A stretch of DNA of 27,552 bases from Brachionus plicatilis (lineage: Eukaryota; Rotifera; Eurotatoria; Ploima; Brachionidae), in contig QEOQ01000136.1 of assembly GCA_010279815.1 (NCBI GenBank), positions 335,922-363,473 on the forward strand, given 5' to 3'. Positions 10,122 to 18,746 of this stretch are shown here, in pieces. Each line of letters begins with the position of its first letter. Position 1 is the stretch's first letter. The notes beneath the pieces were generated by a model. It saw only the letters and a list, made by a program, of their open reading frames with translations, ran no database searches and had not been told where the DNA came from. The position numbers were made by a program, and so were the translations under genes.

Positions 10122-10571
10122 ATGAATTTAAAATATTTATTTACTTTAGTTATCTTAATTGGATTTGCTTTGTCCTCTGAAGGAAAAGTAAATATTTTAG
10201 AGTGCCTCAATGGAAATTGGAAACAATGCGGAATTAAAATAGCAATCCAAATATTCAGGCTTCATCGATGGAATGGAGGTTCATTCGATTTATGTGGTCA
10301 TAAATGTGATTATGATTTTAAAGGCCGAGTGAGGAAATTGAAATGGGTATGGGACGGTAGAATAAAATGCAATGGCTTTGGGACTGGAGAATCAAGAGGA
10401 AGCAGTGGTCGTAGAAGCGCAATTAATAGAGCTTTAGATAATTTGGTATCAAAATTAAGTCCACAACAATTGGTGAAGATTGCAGATTGTTTACCAATTT
10501 CTAAACCTACTAATATCGATTCAAGCTACAAAGAAGAAATGCATGAAAATAAAAATGAAATGATCCATTAA
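10122..10571 (+). CDS. Anti-lipopolysaccharide-factor-like secreted peptide
   Basis: The 149-residue protein has a clear signal peptide (residues 1 to about 20: Lys4, then a hydrophobic core). The body fits the anti-lipopolysaccharide factor family known from horseshoe crabs and crustaceans: an amphipathic N-terminal segment, GH-x-C at 59-62, and a basic, Trp-rich hairpin closed by C62 and C83. That loop is 22 residues inclusive, the same as Cys31-Cys52 of the Limulus factor. It is followed by a G-x-GESRGSSG turn and a C-terminal helix (about 98-112). In that family the loop binds lipopolysaccharide. Four more Cys (28, 36, 58, 123) make six in total, where typical members have two, so three disulfides are possible. 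A hydrophilic tail (127-149) extends past the usual end. It is a single exon with no paralogue in the window. Assignment rests on motif pattern, not a search. Confidence 0.8.
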   Translation: MNLKYLFTLVILIGFALSSEGKVNILECLNGNWKQCGIKIAIQIFRLHRWNGGSFDLCGHKCDYDFKGRVRKLKWVWDGRIKCNGFGTGESRGSSGRRSAINRALDNLVSKLSPQQLVKIADCLPISKPTNIDSSYKEEMHENKNEMIH

Positions 10572-10580
10572 ACAACAATT

Positions 10581-10604
10581 AATAAAGACCAATTTATTAA
10601 TAAA
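10581..10604 (+). terminator. Polyadenylation signals of the ALF-like gene
   Basis: Two AATAAA hexamers lie at 10581-10586 and 10599-10604, 10 and 28 bases after the stop codon. A downstream T-rich stretch follows. Confidence 0.55.
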
Positions 10605-11139
10605 TCAAATTACTTTAGATTTAATTAAAATAATATTTTTTTTTAAAAATTAGAATAATAATCAATTATTTGTATCTAGTGAAAAATTAATCTAGTGTTT
10701 TAATAAAATATATAGTAAAATTAATCTTTTTTGTAATTTTTATTTTTTTTTATAAATAATTCACCCTTTATTTTTTTAACAAATTAAAACTCTAATATCC
10801 GTAGTAATTTCTAAATCTCGTTTAAATTATTATTTTCCTATTTCATCAGTTTTTTTAACATTTTGTTTCTAAAGAAAAAAATATTCCAGAAAAGAAAAAA
10901 TTTGTCACAAACTGATGTCTAATTTAAAAAGTTTATTTTTAAAAATGGTTCAAAATAAAATTTGGATTATGCGAATTTTTTAAAAAATAAAAAAATCAAA
11001 ACATATTGAATTTATAAATCTTCAAAAAGCGAACAAAAAACCGGCTAATTTGGATAGTAGGCCTAGCAAAACGTTTGTCTGTCCATTAGTTTCATGTATT
11101 TGTTCGTTCTAGGTCTTATGTTTCAACACCCGGTCTAAA
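10605..11139. other. AT-rich intergenic sequence
   Basis: I see no coding frame and no RNA gene. The stretch at 11041-11139 is less AT-rich and directly precedes the inverted repeat, so it may be the outer part of that element. Confidence 0.5.
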
Positions 11140-11285
11140 TGTTTACTACCAAGTATAGTTAGTTTTGCAGATTTTATTCAATAAAACAGAAATTGGAAAC
11201 TGGAATACTTTCTTCAGAAATTGGAAACAGAAATTCAATTTCAAGTAAAAGTAAAAAAATAGCGGAAAATATATTAGAAATTTTT
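11140..11285. repeat. Left copy of a 146-bp perfect inverted repeat
   Basis: It is the exact reverse complement of 13340-13485 as far as I can read. The other copy ends at the assembly gap, so the true outer end of the repeat cannot be seen. The pair encloses about 2.05 kb and may be the termini of a DNA transposon. Confidence 0.9.
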
Positions 11286-12248
11286 TTGAAATTTAAAATA
11301 AGTCTAGATTTTTCAAGATGCACTGAATGTCTTTCAAATAGTTTGACATTTTGAATGTAACTTGACCATGGTTGCCCTGGTCCAGTCCTGACCAAAGTGG
11401 AATTGCAATGAGTTCTTTTGAACTCGAAATATAATAAGTTAATTAAGTTTAAATTTAAAATTTAAATTTTTCAATTCAATTCACACTTTAAAATTATTAT
11501 ATCATTGCTAATTATTATTTTTTTAGCCATAACTAATCATTAAGTGAGACTGTCGGCATTAGTACCTCTTATTAATTTTATTTAGAATTTCTATCGAGAG
11601 TTATTTAATGTTACTTTTAAAATTACTCAGAATTGATCAAGTCATTTTTTAAATTTAAAAATAACCAAATAAATTGAAAATTTCATTAGGTTAAATGAGT
11701 ATTAAACTAAATCCTCCGCAAATTTTTTACAGTAGCTTATTATTATTATTAAAATAGTTCTATTTTCAAAAATACACCAATTTTTCAATAAGAAATGTGT
11801 TATTATTTAGCTCGAAACTTTGTAAGAAAAAAATAAAATTTAATAATTCAATTTAATTAAATTTTAGATTATAATTTTAATTTTAATAATAATAATTTAA
11901 TTTTTTTATTTGACCATTACTTATGATATTATATTTCCTGTAGACGTCTCAAAAAAGAAGTCTGCTATGCACAACTAGAAGCTTGAATTCACATGCACAA
12001 TTTATTTTTTATAAGTTTTTCAGTTTAAGAGTTTAGTTATTATCAGTTCAGTTTAGTTGTTATTTAGTTTTTTTTCTATTATTTATTCAGTAATATGGTA
12101 ACCTAGTCTAACCGGGTGACCATATTTTTTTTTATTGCTTATTTCTCACCCATTTTGTTCAAAAACTTCAAAAATAGTCACCCAATTTTCCCGAATTTTT
12201 TGAGTAACCCCTTTTTTGAGTAGCTCCGCGGTTAATTATGTGAGGTCC
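11286..12248. other. Non-coding interior of the inverted-repeat interval
   Basis: AT-rich with no supportable gene. Small features are AGACGTCT at 11941-11948, related copies of a CAGTTTAGTTRTTAT-like motif near 12023-12065, and AATATGGT/ACCATATT at 12092-12126. Confidence 0.45.
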
Positions 12249-13087
12249 AAAAGGGTTAAAGCGGTTAACCCGATTACACCTAAAATTGTATACAATTAGC
12301 CCGAAATTTAACCCCAAAAAAAGAATTTTAACCCTTTTAACCCATTTGACATTTAGGAAGAAAATTTTTTGAATTTTTTAATAAAATTATTTAATTCATT
12401 TAATTTAATTTATTCGAAACAGAACAAAGGTGAGTTTTAACGAATTCAAAAAAAAGTAAAAGTTAATCTTTACAATCATCACATAAAAATTCTTTTTTTG
12501 TTTTTTTTTTAATATCTTTTGACAAACAACTAAAACAAACCCAATTTGAGCACTTTTCACAAGATAACCATTTTGGCGTGTTTTCTTTCTCTTCAGCCAT
12601 CTTTATTTCACATGAGCTACACAATATTTCGGATTCTGATAAATTATCATTTTAATCTGGTGTTAATTTGCTTTCAACAAGCTTTCGTGGTCGTCCTCTT
12701 CCTCTTCCAGTTCCTTTTTTAGCTATTTTGGCATTTTTGGCCTCTTCTTGTTCTTATTTTGCTTATTACTATTTACATCACTGATTGTGTATTTCAGATT
12801 TTGTACAGTATAATTTTTTTTTTAGATTGAATTTCTTTTTTCTGTGACAATTTTTAGCTTATTTTTAAACAATTTCCTTTTTATGTTTGAAATAAAAACT
12901 CGGCTTTAATAAAAAAAATTTTTTGAGAGTGAGAGAGAGAAAATAATTTTACAATTTTTTAATTATTAAAAAATATCGTCACTGCATTTTTATAGTCTTA
13001 TTCGGTTAAATGGGTTAAATAGAATCTTATTTGGACTAATTGGGTCATTTTTTTGACTAATAAGGTTAAATCTATTTAACCTTTTAA
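12249..13087. mobile_element. Decayed DNA transposon with diverged GGTTAA-rich ends
   Basis: Bases 12249-12350 and the reverse complement of about 13000-13087 align imperfectly, sharing repeated GGTTAA, AATTAGYCC and TTTAACCC motifs in the same order. Between them is a minus-strand coding fragment with an AT-hook and a Cys-rich finger. No target duplication was found. The ends are approximate. Confidence 0.4.
12463..12720 (-). pseudogene. AT-hook plus PHD-like zinc-finger C-terminal fragment
   Basis: Read on the minus strand, the frame gives an AT-hook (GRGRGRPRK, near 12682-12708). An in-frame TAA at 12652-12654 follows, and then a Cys-rich segment with CSSC, WLSCEKCSNWVCFSC and CDDC ending at a natural stop at 12463. 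The W-x2-C-x2-C-x2-W pattern resembles a PHD finger, with Cys where His is usual. Another stop lies upstream near 12748, so this is the decayed C-terminus of a DNA-binding protein, probably carried by the surrounding transposon. The protein family is not identified further. Confidence 0.55.
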
Positions 13088-13339
13088 GCCCTAAAAAAAC
13101 CCCATTAGATGAAGCCCTAAGGACATTTCCTAAAATTCTAAAAAAATTCTCATAGATACTTTAGCATGTGCTGAATCTAACAAGCGAAATAGGTTAGAGC
13201 TTAAGTATTACCTAGGGCCTTAAAGCACCCTTCTCCCGAATCACTAATTCGAGGCTTTTTCACCTCATTAGGCGTAGTCGAACTTTAAGAGAAAAAAATG
13301 CATATAACGATTTTTTTTTTTAAATATTTCACACATATC
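13088..13339. other. Non-coding stretch before the right inverted repeat
   Basis: I see nothing coding. It is slightly richer in GC than its neighbours around 13190-13280 and has no recognisable motif. Confidence 0.4.
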
Positions 13340-13485
13340 AAAAATTTCTAATATATTTTCCGCTATTTTTTTACTTTTACTTGAAATTGAATTTCTGTTT
13401 CCAATTTCTGAAGAAAGTATTCCAGTTTCCAATTTCTGTTTTATTGAATAAAATCTGCAAAACTAACTATACTTGGTAGTAAACA
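13340..13485. repeat. Right copy of the 146-bp inverted repeat
   Basis: Partner of 11140-11285. It is cut by the run of N directly after its last base, so the assembly probably broke inside or at the palindrome. Confidence 0.9.
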
Positions 13486-13930
13486 NNNNNNNNNNNNNNN
13501 NNNNNNNNNNNNNNNNNNNNNNNNNNNNNNNNNNNNNNNNNNNNNNNNNNNNNNNNNNNNNNNNNNNNNNNNNNNNNNNNNNNNNNNNNNNNNNNNNNNN
13601 NNNNNNNNNNNNNNNNNNNNNNNNNNNNNNNNNNNNNNNNNNNNNNNNNNNNNNNNNNNNNNNNNNNNNNNNNNNNNNNNNNNNNNNNNNNNNNNNNNNN
13701 NNNNNNNNNNNNNNNNNNNNNNNNNNNNNNNNNNNNNNNNNNNNNNNNNNNNNNNNNNNNNNNNNNNNNNNNNNNNNNNNNNNNNNNNNNNNNNNNNNNN
13801 NNNNNNNNNNNNNNNNNNNNNNNNNNNNNNNNNNNNNNNNNNNNNNNNNNNNNNNNNNNNNNNNNNNNNNNNNNNNNNNNNNNNNNNNNNNNNNNNNNNN
13901 NNNNNNNNNNNNNNNNNNNNNNNNNNNNNN
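13486..13930. other. Assembly gap (445 N)
   Basis: Unknown sequence. The real length may differ. Nothing can be said about its content except that the inverted repeat on its left may continue into it. Confidence 0.99.
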
Positions 13931-14126
13931 AAATTTGGGGTCTTATATTCAAAAATTGGAGTCCTGATTTTAGTCAGCCTAAAAAAATAACCTTTTAAAA
14001 AATTATTATTTTTCTATTTAATTTTTATTTTGTTTTATTTAGAATCGATTAGACTCAATTTTTTAGAAGTAGTAGTTTTAAGACTGCAGCATTGAAATCT
14101 ATACTAATACTTTCCGGCATTTAGCT
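13931..14126. other. Probable 3' flank of the LINE
   Basis: AT-rich sequence between the gap and the LINE stop. No poly(A)-like minus-strand tail or gene is recognised. Confidence 0.35.
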
Positions 14127-15345
14127 CTATAATAGCTGTGGCAGTCTTTCGTTTCTTTCTTTGTTCAATATCAAACATTTCTCTGTCGATACCTGCTTTA
14201 AAAAGCCATTAACTGTCTTTGAGTCGACAACACTTTGCGGTACAGCATTCCACTTGGAAACCACTCTGTTGGTCAGAGAGTTATATCTTGATGTAGTTTG
14301 TTTTCAAATTCCTTTCTCTAGCTTTATGTTATGTTTTCTTCTTAGGTTCAGATTCAAACTTGTAGCCAGGTTCATACCATTCATTCGGTTAATTTCATTC
14401 CGCTAATCTTTTCATGACGGTTGACATGATTTTGAACTTTTGAAGAAGATCTCCTCTTGACCTGCGGTCATCTAAGCTCATTAAGTCCAAAGCCATCAGT
14501 CTTTCATGGTATGACTTTTCTTTCAAACATTGGACTAGCTTCGTTTCTATTCTTTGGACCCTTTCGATAGTATTGATGTTAGCTTTCATTAAAGGGTTCC
14601 AAATACTTACAGCGTATTCAAGATGCGGTCTGACAAGTCCAATGTATAAAAGTCTTAAAGTTTCTTTGTCCAAAAATACGAACGAATTCTTAATTTGACC
14701 TAATACTCTGTTGCCTTTAGATGCCTCATTGTTTGTTCCTTTATAGGTCATTAGACACAACAACACCGAGGGCCTTTCCTTCAAAAGTTTCTTTAAGGGT
14801 CACTGCCCCATCCAAGATTGGAACTTTATATCCAGTTTTATTCCTATTTCGACTAATATACATTGTTTGACTCTTTAATACATTCAGCTCAGTAGACCAT
14901 TTTGTTGGCCAGTTACTTAATTCGACTAGATCATTTTGAAGATGAGTCGATCCAAATTCATTCTTATTACAGTACAAATTAAAACTAATTTGTACGCATT
15001 TTGTTCTTCAAGTCTTCCTCAACTATTTCAGTGGTGAAAAGAAAAGTCGAGGAAGATTCGAGGAAGAGTTGAAGAACAAAATGCGTACAAGCTAGTTTTA
15101 ATTTGTACTGTAAAAACACCTAATATTTTCAAGTCGTCTGCATATGATATACATGGACTTTGAATTGAATCCAATAGATCATTTATGCATATGACGAACA
15201 AAATCGGGCCCAAAACCGACCCTTGAAGGACGCCACTAGTGACCTCTTCCCATTCTGACACTATATCTGACGATATAGAGTTTATTTTTGCATTCTTTAG
15301 TTTGATCAGTGTCGGTTTATATTTTCGACCGATTAAAATGAACAT
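14127..15345 (-). pseudogene. CR1/Jockey-like LINE reverse transcriptase remnant
   Basis: Reading on the minus strand from 15345, the order is: VTSGVLQGSVLGP and the catalytic YADD of reverse transcriptase; QNDL-x3-SNWPTKW and a thumb region ending LGVVVSNDL; then VLGQIKNSF, LVRPHLEYAVSIWNP and RRSRGDLLQKFKI; and finally RVVSKWNAVP and TVNGFLKQVS near the C-terminus, with a stop at 14127. This is the 3' half of a non-LTR retrotransposon ORF2. It is 5'-truncated near 15345, as is common for LINEs. Frameshifts lie near 14745 and 14395, there is an internal stop near 14310, and a MITE splits it at 14970-15110. It is not functional. Confidence 0.88.
14970..15110. mobile_element. 141-bp Tc1/mariner-type MITE inside the LINE
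   Basis: The ends CAGTACAAATT and AATTTGTACTG lead inverted repeats of about 50 bp (few mismatches) that meet around a small loop. It is flanked by TA on both sides (14968-14969 and 15111-15112), the target duplication of Tc1/mariner elements. Removing the MITE and one TA makes the LINE frame continuous across the site. Confidence 0.9.
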
Positions 15346-15837
15346 GCCAAAAAAATAAGATAATTCTTTTTTGACTTGATAATAGTTACCTGATTTTCAA
15401 TTCAAAAATTCCAATACAAAATTTAAATTCTTAATTTCTTATTAAAAATGTGATTATGTATTACAGATTTTCCTATTAGATTTAGAGTAATTAAAGTTGA
15501 TGAGAAAAAAATTACAAATTAAATTAAAATAAAACAAATTTATTGATGCCTTTTTTATTTCGGGTCTTGCTCAAAATGTGAACAGAAGTTCAACAAAAAA
15601 TGTGACCATGAGTATCTTGCTTAAAATGTGAACTTTATGTTCACCAAATTTCTGTTCACAATTTTTGTGAACAAAGTAAATTTAAAAAAAAAATTTTATT
15701 TTTCGTGAACTAATTTTTTTTATGTGAACATTAATTTAAATGTTTATTTTGAAAAAAAAAAATAAAATAAATTGTCAAAAATTATTTTTTAATAAAAAAA
15801 GTAAAAAAAGTTAAAAAAAAAGAAAAATTTGAATTAA

Positions 15838-15893
15838 GTTTTTTTAATATTGAAATTATTAGATACACATATTTTAGTGATTTGACCAGTCGC
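15838..15893. repeat. Left copy of an inner inverted repeat
   Basis: It is complementary, with a few mismatches, to 17771-17827. Both copies end inward at GACCAGTCGC or its complement. The pair encloses the transposase fragment and may be the ends of a separate element nested in the outer one, or subterminal repeats of it. Confidence 0.75.
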
Positions 15894-16062
15894 AATTTTA
15901 CTCAATTCCAATTTCAAATACCTTATTTGAACACTATTGAAATGCTGTGGAATGAAATGAAAGAATTTGCTAGACAAAAAATTGTGTTTACCATAGCTGA
16001 TGCAGCATTGGCTATAAGAGAATTTGAAAAATCACTAACAGTTGAAAAATGTAGTAAATATA
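15882..16062 (+). pseudogene. 3' end of a Tc1/mariner-like transposase
   Basis: The translated segment contains YLNTIEMLWNEMKEFAR, the signature around the last catalytic acid of Tc1/mariner and IS630-type DDE transposases (family pattern L-N-P-I-E-x2-W-x2-L/M-K), with Thr in place of the usual Pro. It continues to EKCSKY, where a TA-flanked element interrupts it. On the far side of that element, 17600-17622 continues in the same frame as YHLKKV and a stop codon, which is the expected C-terminus. Everything upstream of the LNTIE region is missing, and no ATG is present. It is a non-functional remnant. Confidence 0.75.
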
Positions 16063-16491
16063 CAGTACTGCTACGAAAAACTGTTTTTACGTGAAATTAC
16101 GTGAAATTACGTAAAATTACGTAATTTCCGGTAATTTCACGTAAAATTACGTAAAATTACCAAAGTAAAAAAAAGTAAATTTACCGGATTTTACGTAATT
16201 TTACGTAAAATTACCGGAAATTGCGTAATTTTACGTAAAAAGTAAAATTCCAAAAAATACTACTTTTTTTGAGAATTTTGGCATTTTTTGACTTTTTTGA
16301 AATTTTTTGGTCTTGAATGCGAAAAAAAAAAAATTACTTTTTTTCACGTAATTTTACGTGAAATTTTATTTAATAGTGGTAAATTTTTGTAATTTTTAGT
16401 AAAAAAAAGTAAAAAAAAGTAAAATTTTTAAATCTTTGAAAAAATTTTTGCGGAATTTTATTTTTTTTTATTTTTATCATTTTTAAAGCTG

Positions 16492-16740
16492 TCACCAGCT
16501 TTTTTCCATGATTTCAATAGCTTCGCTATCACTGGAACTACTATAAGTCCTTTCGGCCTTTCTTTTGGTTCCCGGTGAAAAGAAAGAACTGTCAGTTTCA
16601 CGCCCAATAATTAATTTTTTAATGGCTTCATTTTCGCTATTAAGTTTCGAAACATTTGTGTTTAGCTTATTAATGTGTTCATTCATTGTAAATAAAGTTT
16701 GTTCTAAAGATGCACGGTTTGATGACTTTATCTCATTCAA
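16492..16740 (-). pseudogene. Coiled-coil, Ser-rich coding fragment inside the palindromic element
   Basis: About 82 codons open on the minus strand: a heptad-rich helix (NEHINKLNTNVSKLNSENE), then a basic/Ser-rich tail (KRKAERTYSSSSDSEAIE), with the stop reached inside the repeat arm. The first codon is TTG and no upstream ATG is in frame, so this is probably an exon fragment. Ser-rich tail bases 16511-16572 are repeated in inverted orientation at 16818-16877. Family not recognised. Confidence 0.4.
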
Positions 16741-16817
16741 GAGCTTATATTAGTCAATATTAAATTATATTTTTACTTTACGCGAGAAACAAAAAACGTC
16801 GAACAAAACGTTTAAAA

Positions 16818-16877
16818 ACCAAAAGAAAGGCCGAAAGAACTTATAGTAGTTCCAGTGATAGCGAAGCTATTGAAACC
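16818..16877 (+). repeat. Inverted copy of the Ser-rich coding segment
   Basis: This stretch on the plus strand repeats, with few differences, the minus-strand coding of KRKAERTYSSSSDSEAIE at 16511-16572. The two form a second, smaller inverted repeat (about 60 bp, spacer about 245 bp) inside the interior of the larger palindrome. Confidence 0.8.
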
Positions 16878-16940
16878 ATAAGTATTCTTATATTTCAGTT
16901 TAAAATATATTATTTTTAAAAAATCTAAAAAAAAAATTAA

Positions 16941-17069
16941 GTCAATAATAAGCCATTTAAAAATCGTCTCAGAAGTGAAATAATGAAGAGATTTGTAAAT
17001 GACAAAGGTCAGACTCTAGGGTTTTATGAAAAAAAATTTCATAATGAAATGGAGGAAATAAAAAGTTAG
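16941..17069 (+). pseudogene. Second coding-like fragment in the palindromic element
   Basis: The open stretch of 42 codons (for example FVNDKGQTLGFYEKKF) ends at TAG 17067-17069. There is no in-frame stop from 16941 on, and TAA lies just upstream. A polypyrimidine-AG (TATATTTCAG, near 16896) precedes it. The composition looks coding, but the protein is not recognised. It may be a captured exon of the same gene as the Ser-rich fragment. Confidence 0.35.
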
Positions 17070-17770
17070 TATTTTAATGAAAAAAAAAAGCTTTAATATT
17101 AAAGAAGATTTGTTGAAGCTGGTGCCAAAAAATTCAAATTTCAAAGAATCATCGAAAAAAGCTGGTGACAGCTTTAAAAATGATAAAAATAAAAAAAAAT
17201 AAAATTCCGCAAAAATTTTTTCAAAGATTTAAAAATTTTACTTTTTTTTACTTTTTTTTACTAAAAATTACAAAAATTTACCACTATTAAATAAAATTTC
17301 ACGTAAAATTACGTGAAAAAAAGTAATTTTTTTTTTTTCGCATTCAAGACCAAAAAATTTCAAAAAAGTCAAAAAATGCCAAAATTCTCAAAAAAAGTAG
17401 TATTTTTTGGAATTTTACTTTTTACGTAAAATTACGCAATTTCCGGTAATTTTACGTAAAATTACGTAAAATCCGGTAAATTTACTTTTTTTTACTTTGG
17501 TAATTTTACGTAATTTTACGTGAAATTACCGGAAATTACGTAATTTTACGTAATTTCACGTAATTTCACGTAAAAACAGTTTTTCGTAGCAGTACTGTAT
17601 ATATCATCTGAAAAAGGTTTAAATTTAAATTAAAGTTTTTGGCTTTTTAAAATAATTTGATATCAAACGATAATTTAAAAAGGATATTTTAAAATAATTT
17701 GATATTAAATTAGGTATCAAAGTTAATAATTACAATTTCAATTGAATTAAAATTGTAATTGAGAAAAAAG

Positions 17771-17827
17771 GCGACTGGTCAATTCACTAAAATATATGTA
17801 TCTAATAATTTCAATATTAAAAAAACT
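17771..17827. repeat. Right copy of the inner inverted repeat
   Basis: Partner of 15838-15893, with about 150 bases of AT-rich sequence between it and the end of the transposase frame (17622). Confidence 0.75.
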
Positions 17828-17844
17828 TGATTTAAATTTTTCTT

Positions 17845-18180
17845 TTTTTTTTACTATTTTTCACTAAAATCAATAAAAATTTACGAAAATTTGCGTAAAA
17901 AAATACTTTTTTTTTTATTTAAAATTTTCTATTAATTTTGAAAAAAAAATAAAAAAAGTGAAAATATTGCTAAAATTTGGATTTTTTTGGCCCTTTTCGT
18001 TTTTACGAAATTTTACCTAAAATCCGTTAAATTCTGGTAAATTTACGGGAATTCTGGTAAATTTACTGTTTTTCACTTTTGCGATTTTACGTAAAATTAC
18101 CGGAATTCCTGTAAATTTACTAAAATTTTGATAAATTCGCGTAAATTTTGGTAAAACCATAGGAACAAATCAGTACTATA
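17845..18180. mobile_element. Diverged half-element related to the palindromic element
   Basis: TTTTACG/CGTAAA and CCGGAA-type motifs recur as in the arms of 16063-17597, but the sequence is diverged. The right end reads CAGTACTATA, which resembles the CAGTACTG end plus TA. Only one side is recognised. I infer an older, truncated or rearranged relative. Confidence 0.4.
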
Positions 18181-18197
18181 TTTGCAATTTTACTCCT

Positions 18198-18290
18198 TTA
18201 ATATTTTTCATTAATTCTCCACAAATCTGGGTGTACCAAACCAATCTCAGAGATTTCTTTGAAAATTTTTAAATCAATATTTTCAGTCAT
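18198..18290 (-). pseudogene. Short N-terminal coding fragment (30 codons)
   Basis: An ATG-started minus-strand frame with a coding-like sequence including EISEIGLVHPDLWRINEKY, then a stop. The P-x-LW context is loosely reminiscent of MADF-type domains, but this is weak. It probably belonged to a protein of the outer transposon. No continuation was found. Confidence 0.25.
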
Positions 18291-18655
18291 TATTTTTAAT
18301 TTCTTTGTAAAATTAATCTTTTGGGATATCAAAAATGATACATTAGCTTTTTGTTCTAATTTTTTTTAAATGAAGCAATTAAATTTTTTAGCTTAATAAA
18401 AAAAAATAGTTGCAAATTTCAACAAGCATAACAAAGTAAAGATTTTTAATTTTGTCTTAATTTTAAATTAAATTAAAAATTTGCTGAACATTTTTTATTC
18501 TATGTGAACTACTTTAGTCACAAATTTGTAAACAGAAATTTGGTGAACATAAAGTTCACATTTTAAGCAAGATACTCATGGTCACATTTTTTGGTGAACT
18601 TATGTTCACATTTTGGGCAAGACCCTTTATTTCTATTTGGAATTACTTTAAAGCA

Positions 18656-18746
18656 GGCATTGATTGCTGGATGAGCAGCGATCAATCACATCAGCTGTCT
18701 TAGTGTGCCTTATCAGCACACTCGCTGACTAACCAGCTACAGTCGA
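18656..18746 (-). ncRNA. tRNA-like sequence, possibly a SINE head
   Basis: On the minus strand, TAGCTGGTTAGTCAGC forms a D-arm-like block (GCTG/CAGC) that resembles a pol III A box. It is followed by a strong hairpin (AGTGTGC/GCACACT, 7-nt loop) where an anticodon arm would sit, and a weak B-box-like GATTGATCGC. On the plus strand the same bases form stems 18659-18686 and 18691-18728. The acceptor stem does not close, and the B box is poor, so it is not a functional tRNA. The region is a GC island directly beside the 8-bp target duplication. Confidence 0.35.

Larger units (their letters stand above)
16063..17597. mobile_element. TA-flanked palindromic element with 444-bp arms
   Basis: The arms 16063-16506 and 17154-17597 are equal in length and appear perfectly complementary. 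Ends are CAGTACTG, with TA on each side (16061-16062 and 17598-17599). The first ~180 bases of each arm are dense in TTACGT/ACGTAA and CCGGTAA motifs. The 647-bp interior carries coding-like fragments. The TA duplication and CAGT ends place it with Tc1/mariner-type non-autonomous elements. Confidence 0.9.
15562..18625. mobile_element. Outer DNA transposon with 8-bp target duplication
   Basis: The terminal inverted repeats, starting GGGTCTTGC, pair 15562-15660 with 18528-18625 with few mismatches; the motif AAAATGTGAAC recurs within them. The perfect 8-bp direct repeat TTTATTTC flanks it (15554-15561 and 18626-18633). Eight-base duplications fit hAT, Merlin or P-type elements. No transposase of those families remains. 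The interior is filled with other mobile DNA. Confidence 0.88.

Noticed and set aside
11174..11395. 73-codon minus-strand frame
   Set aside because: It lies across the inverted repeat, has no motif and looks like chance.
12249..13087. Telomere-like TTAACC repeats
   Set aside because: The units are irregular, occur on both strands and fit diverged inverted repeats of a transposon better.
13467..13967. Open frames across the run of N
   Set aside because: They are artefacts of unknown bases.
14161..14406. Plus-strand frame over the LINE 3' end
   Set aside because: The minus strand in the same place encodes recognisable LINE C-terminal motifs.
16080..17580. CRISPR-like array because of repeated TTACGT words
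   Set aside because: There are no regular spacers, the words vary, and the region is the arm of a eukaryotic palindromic element.
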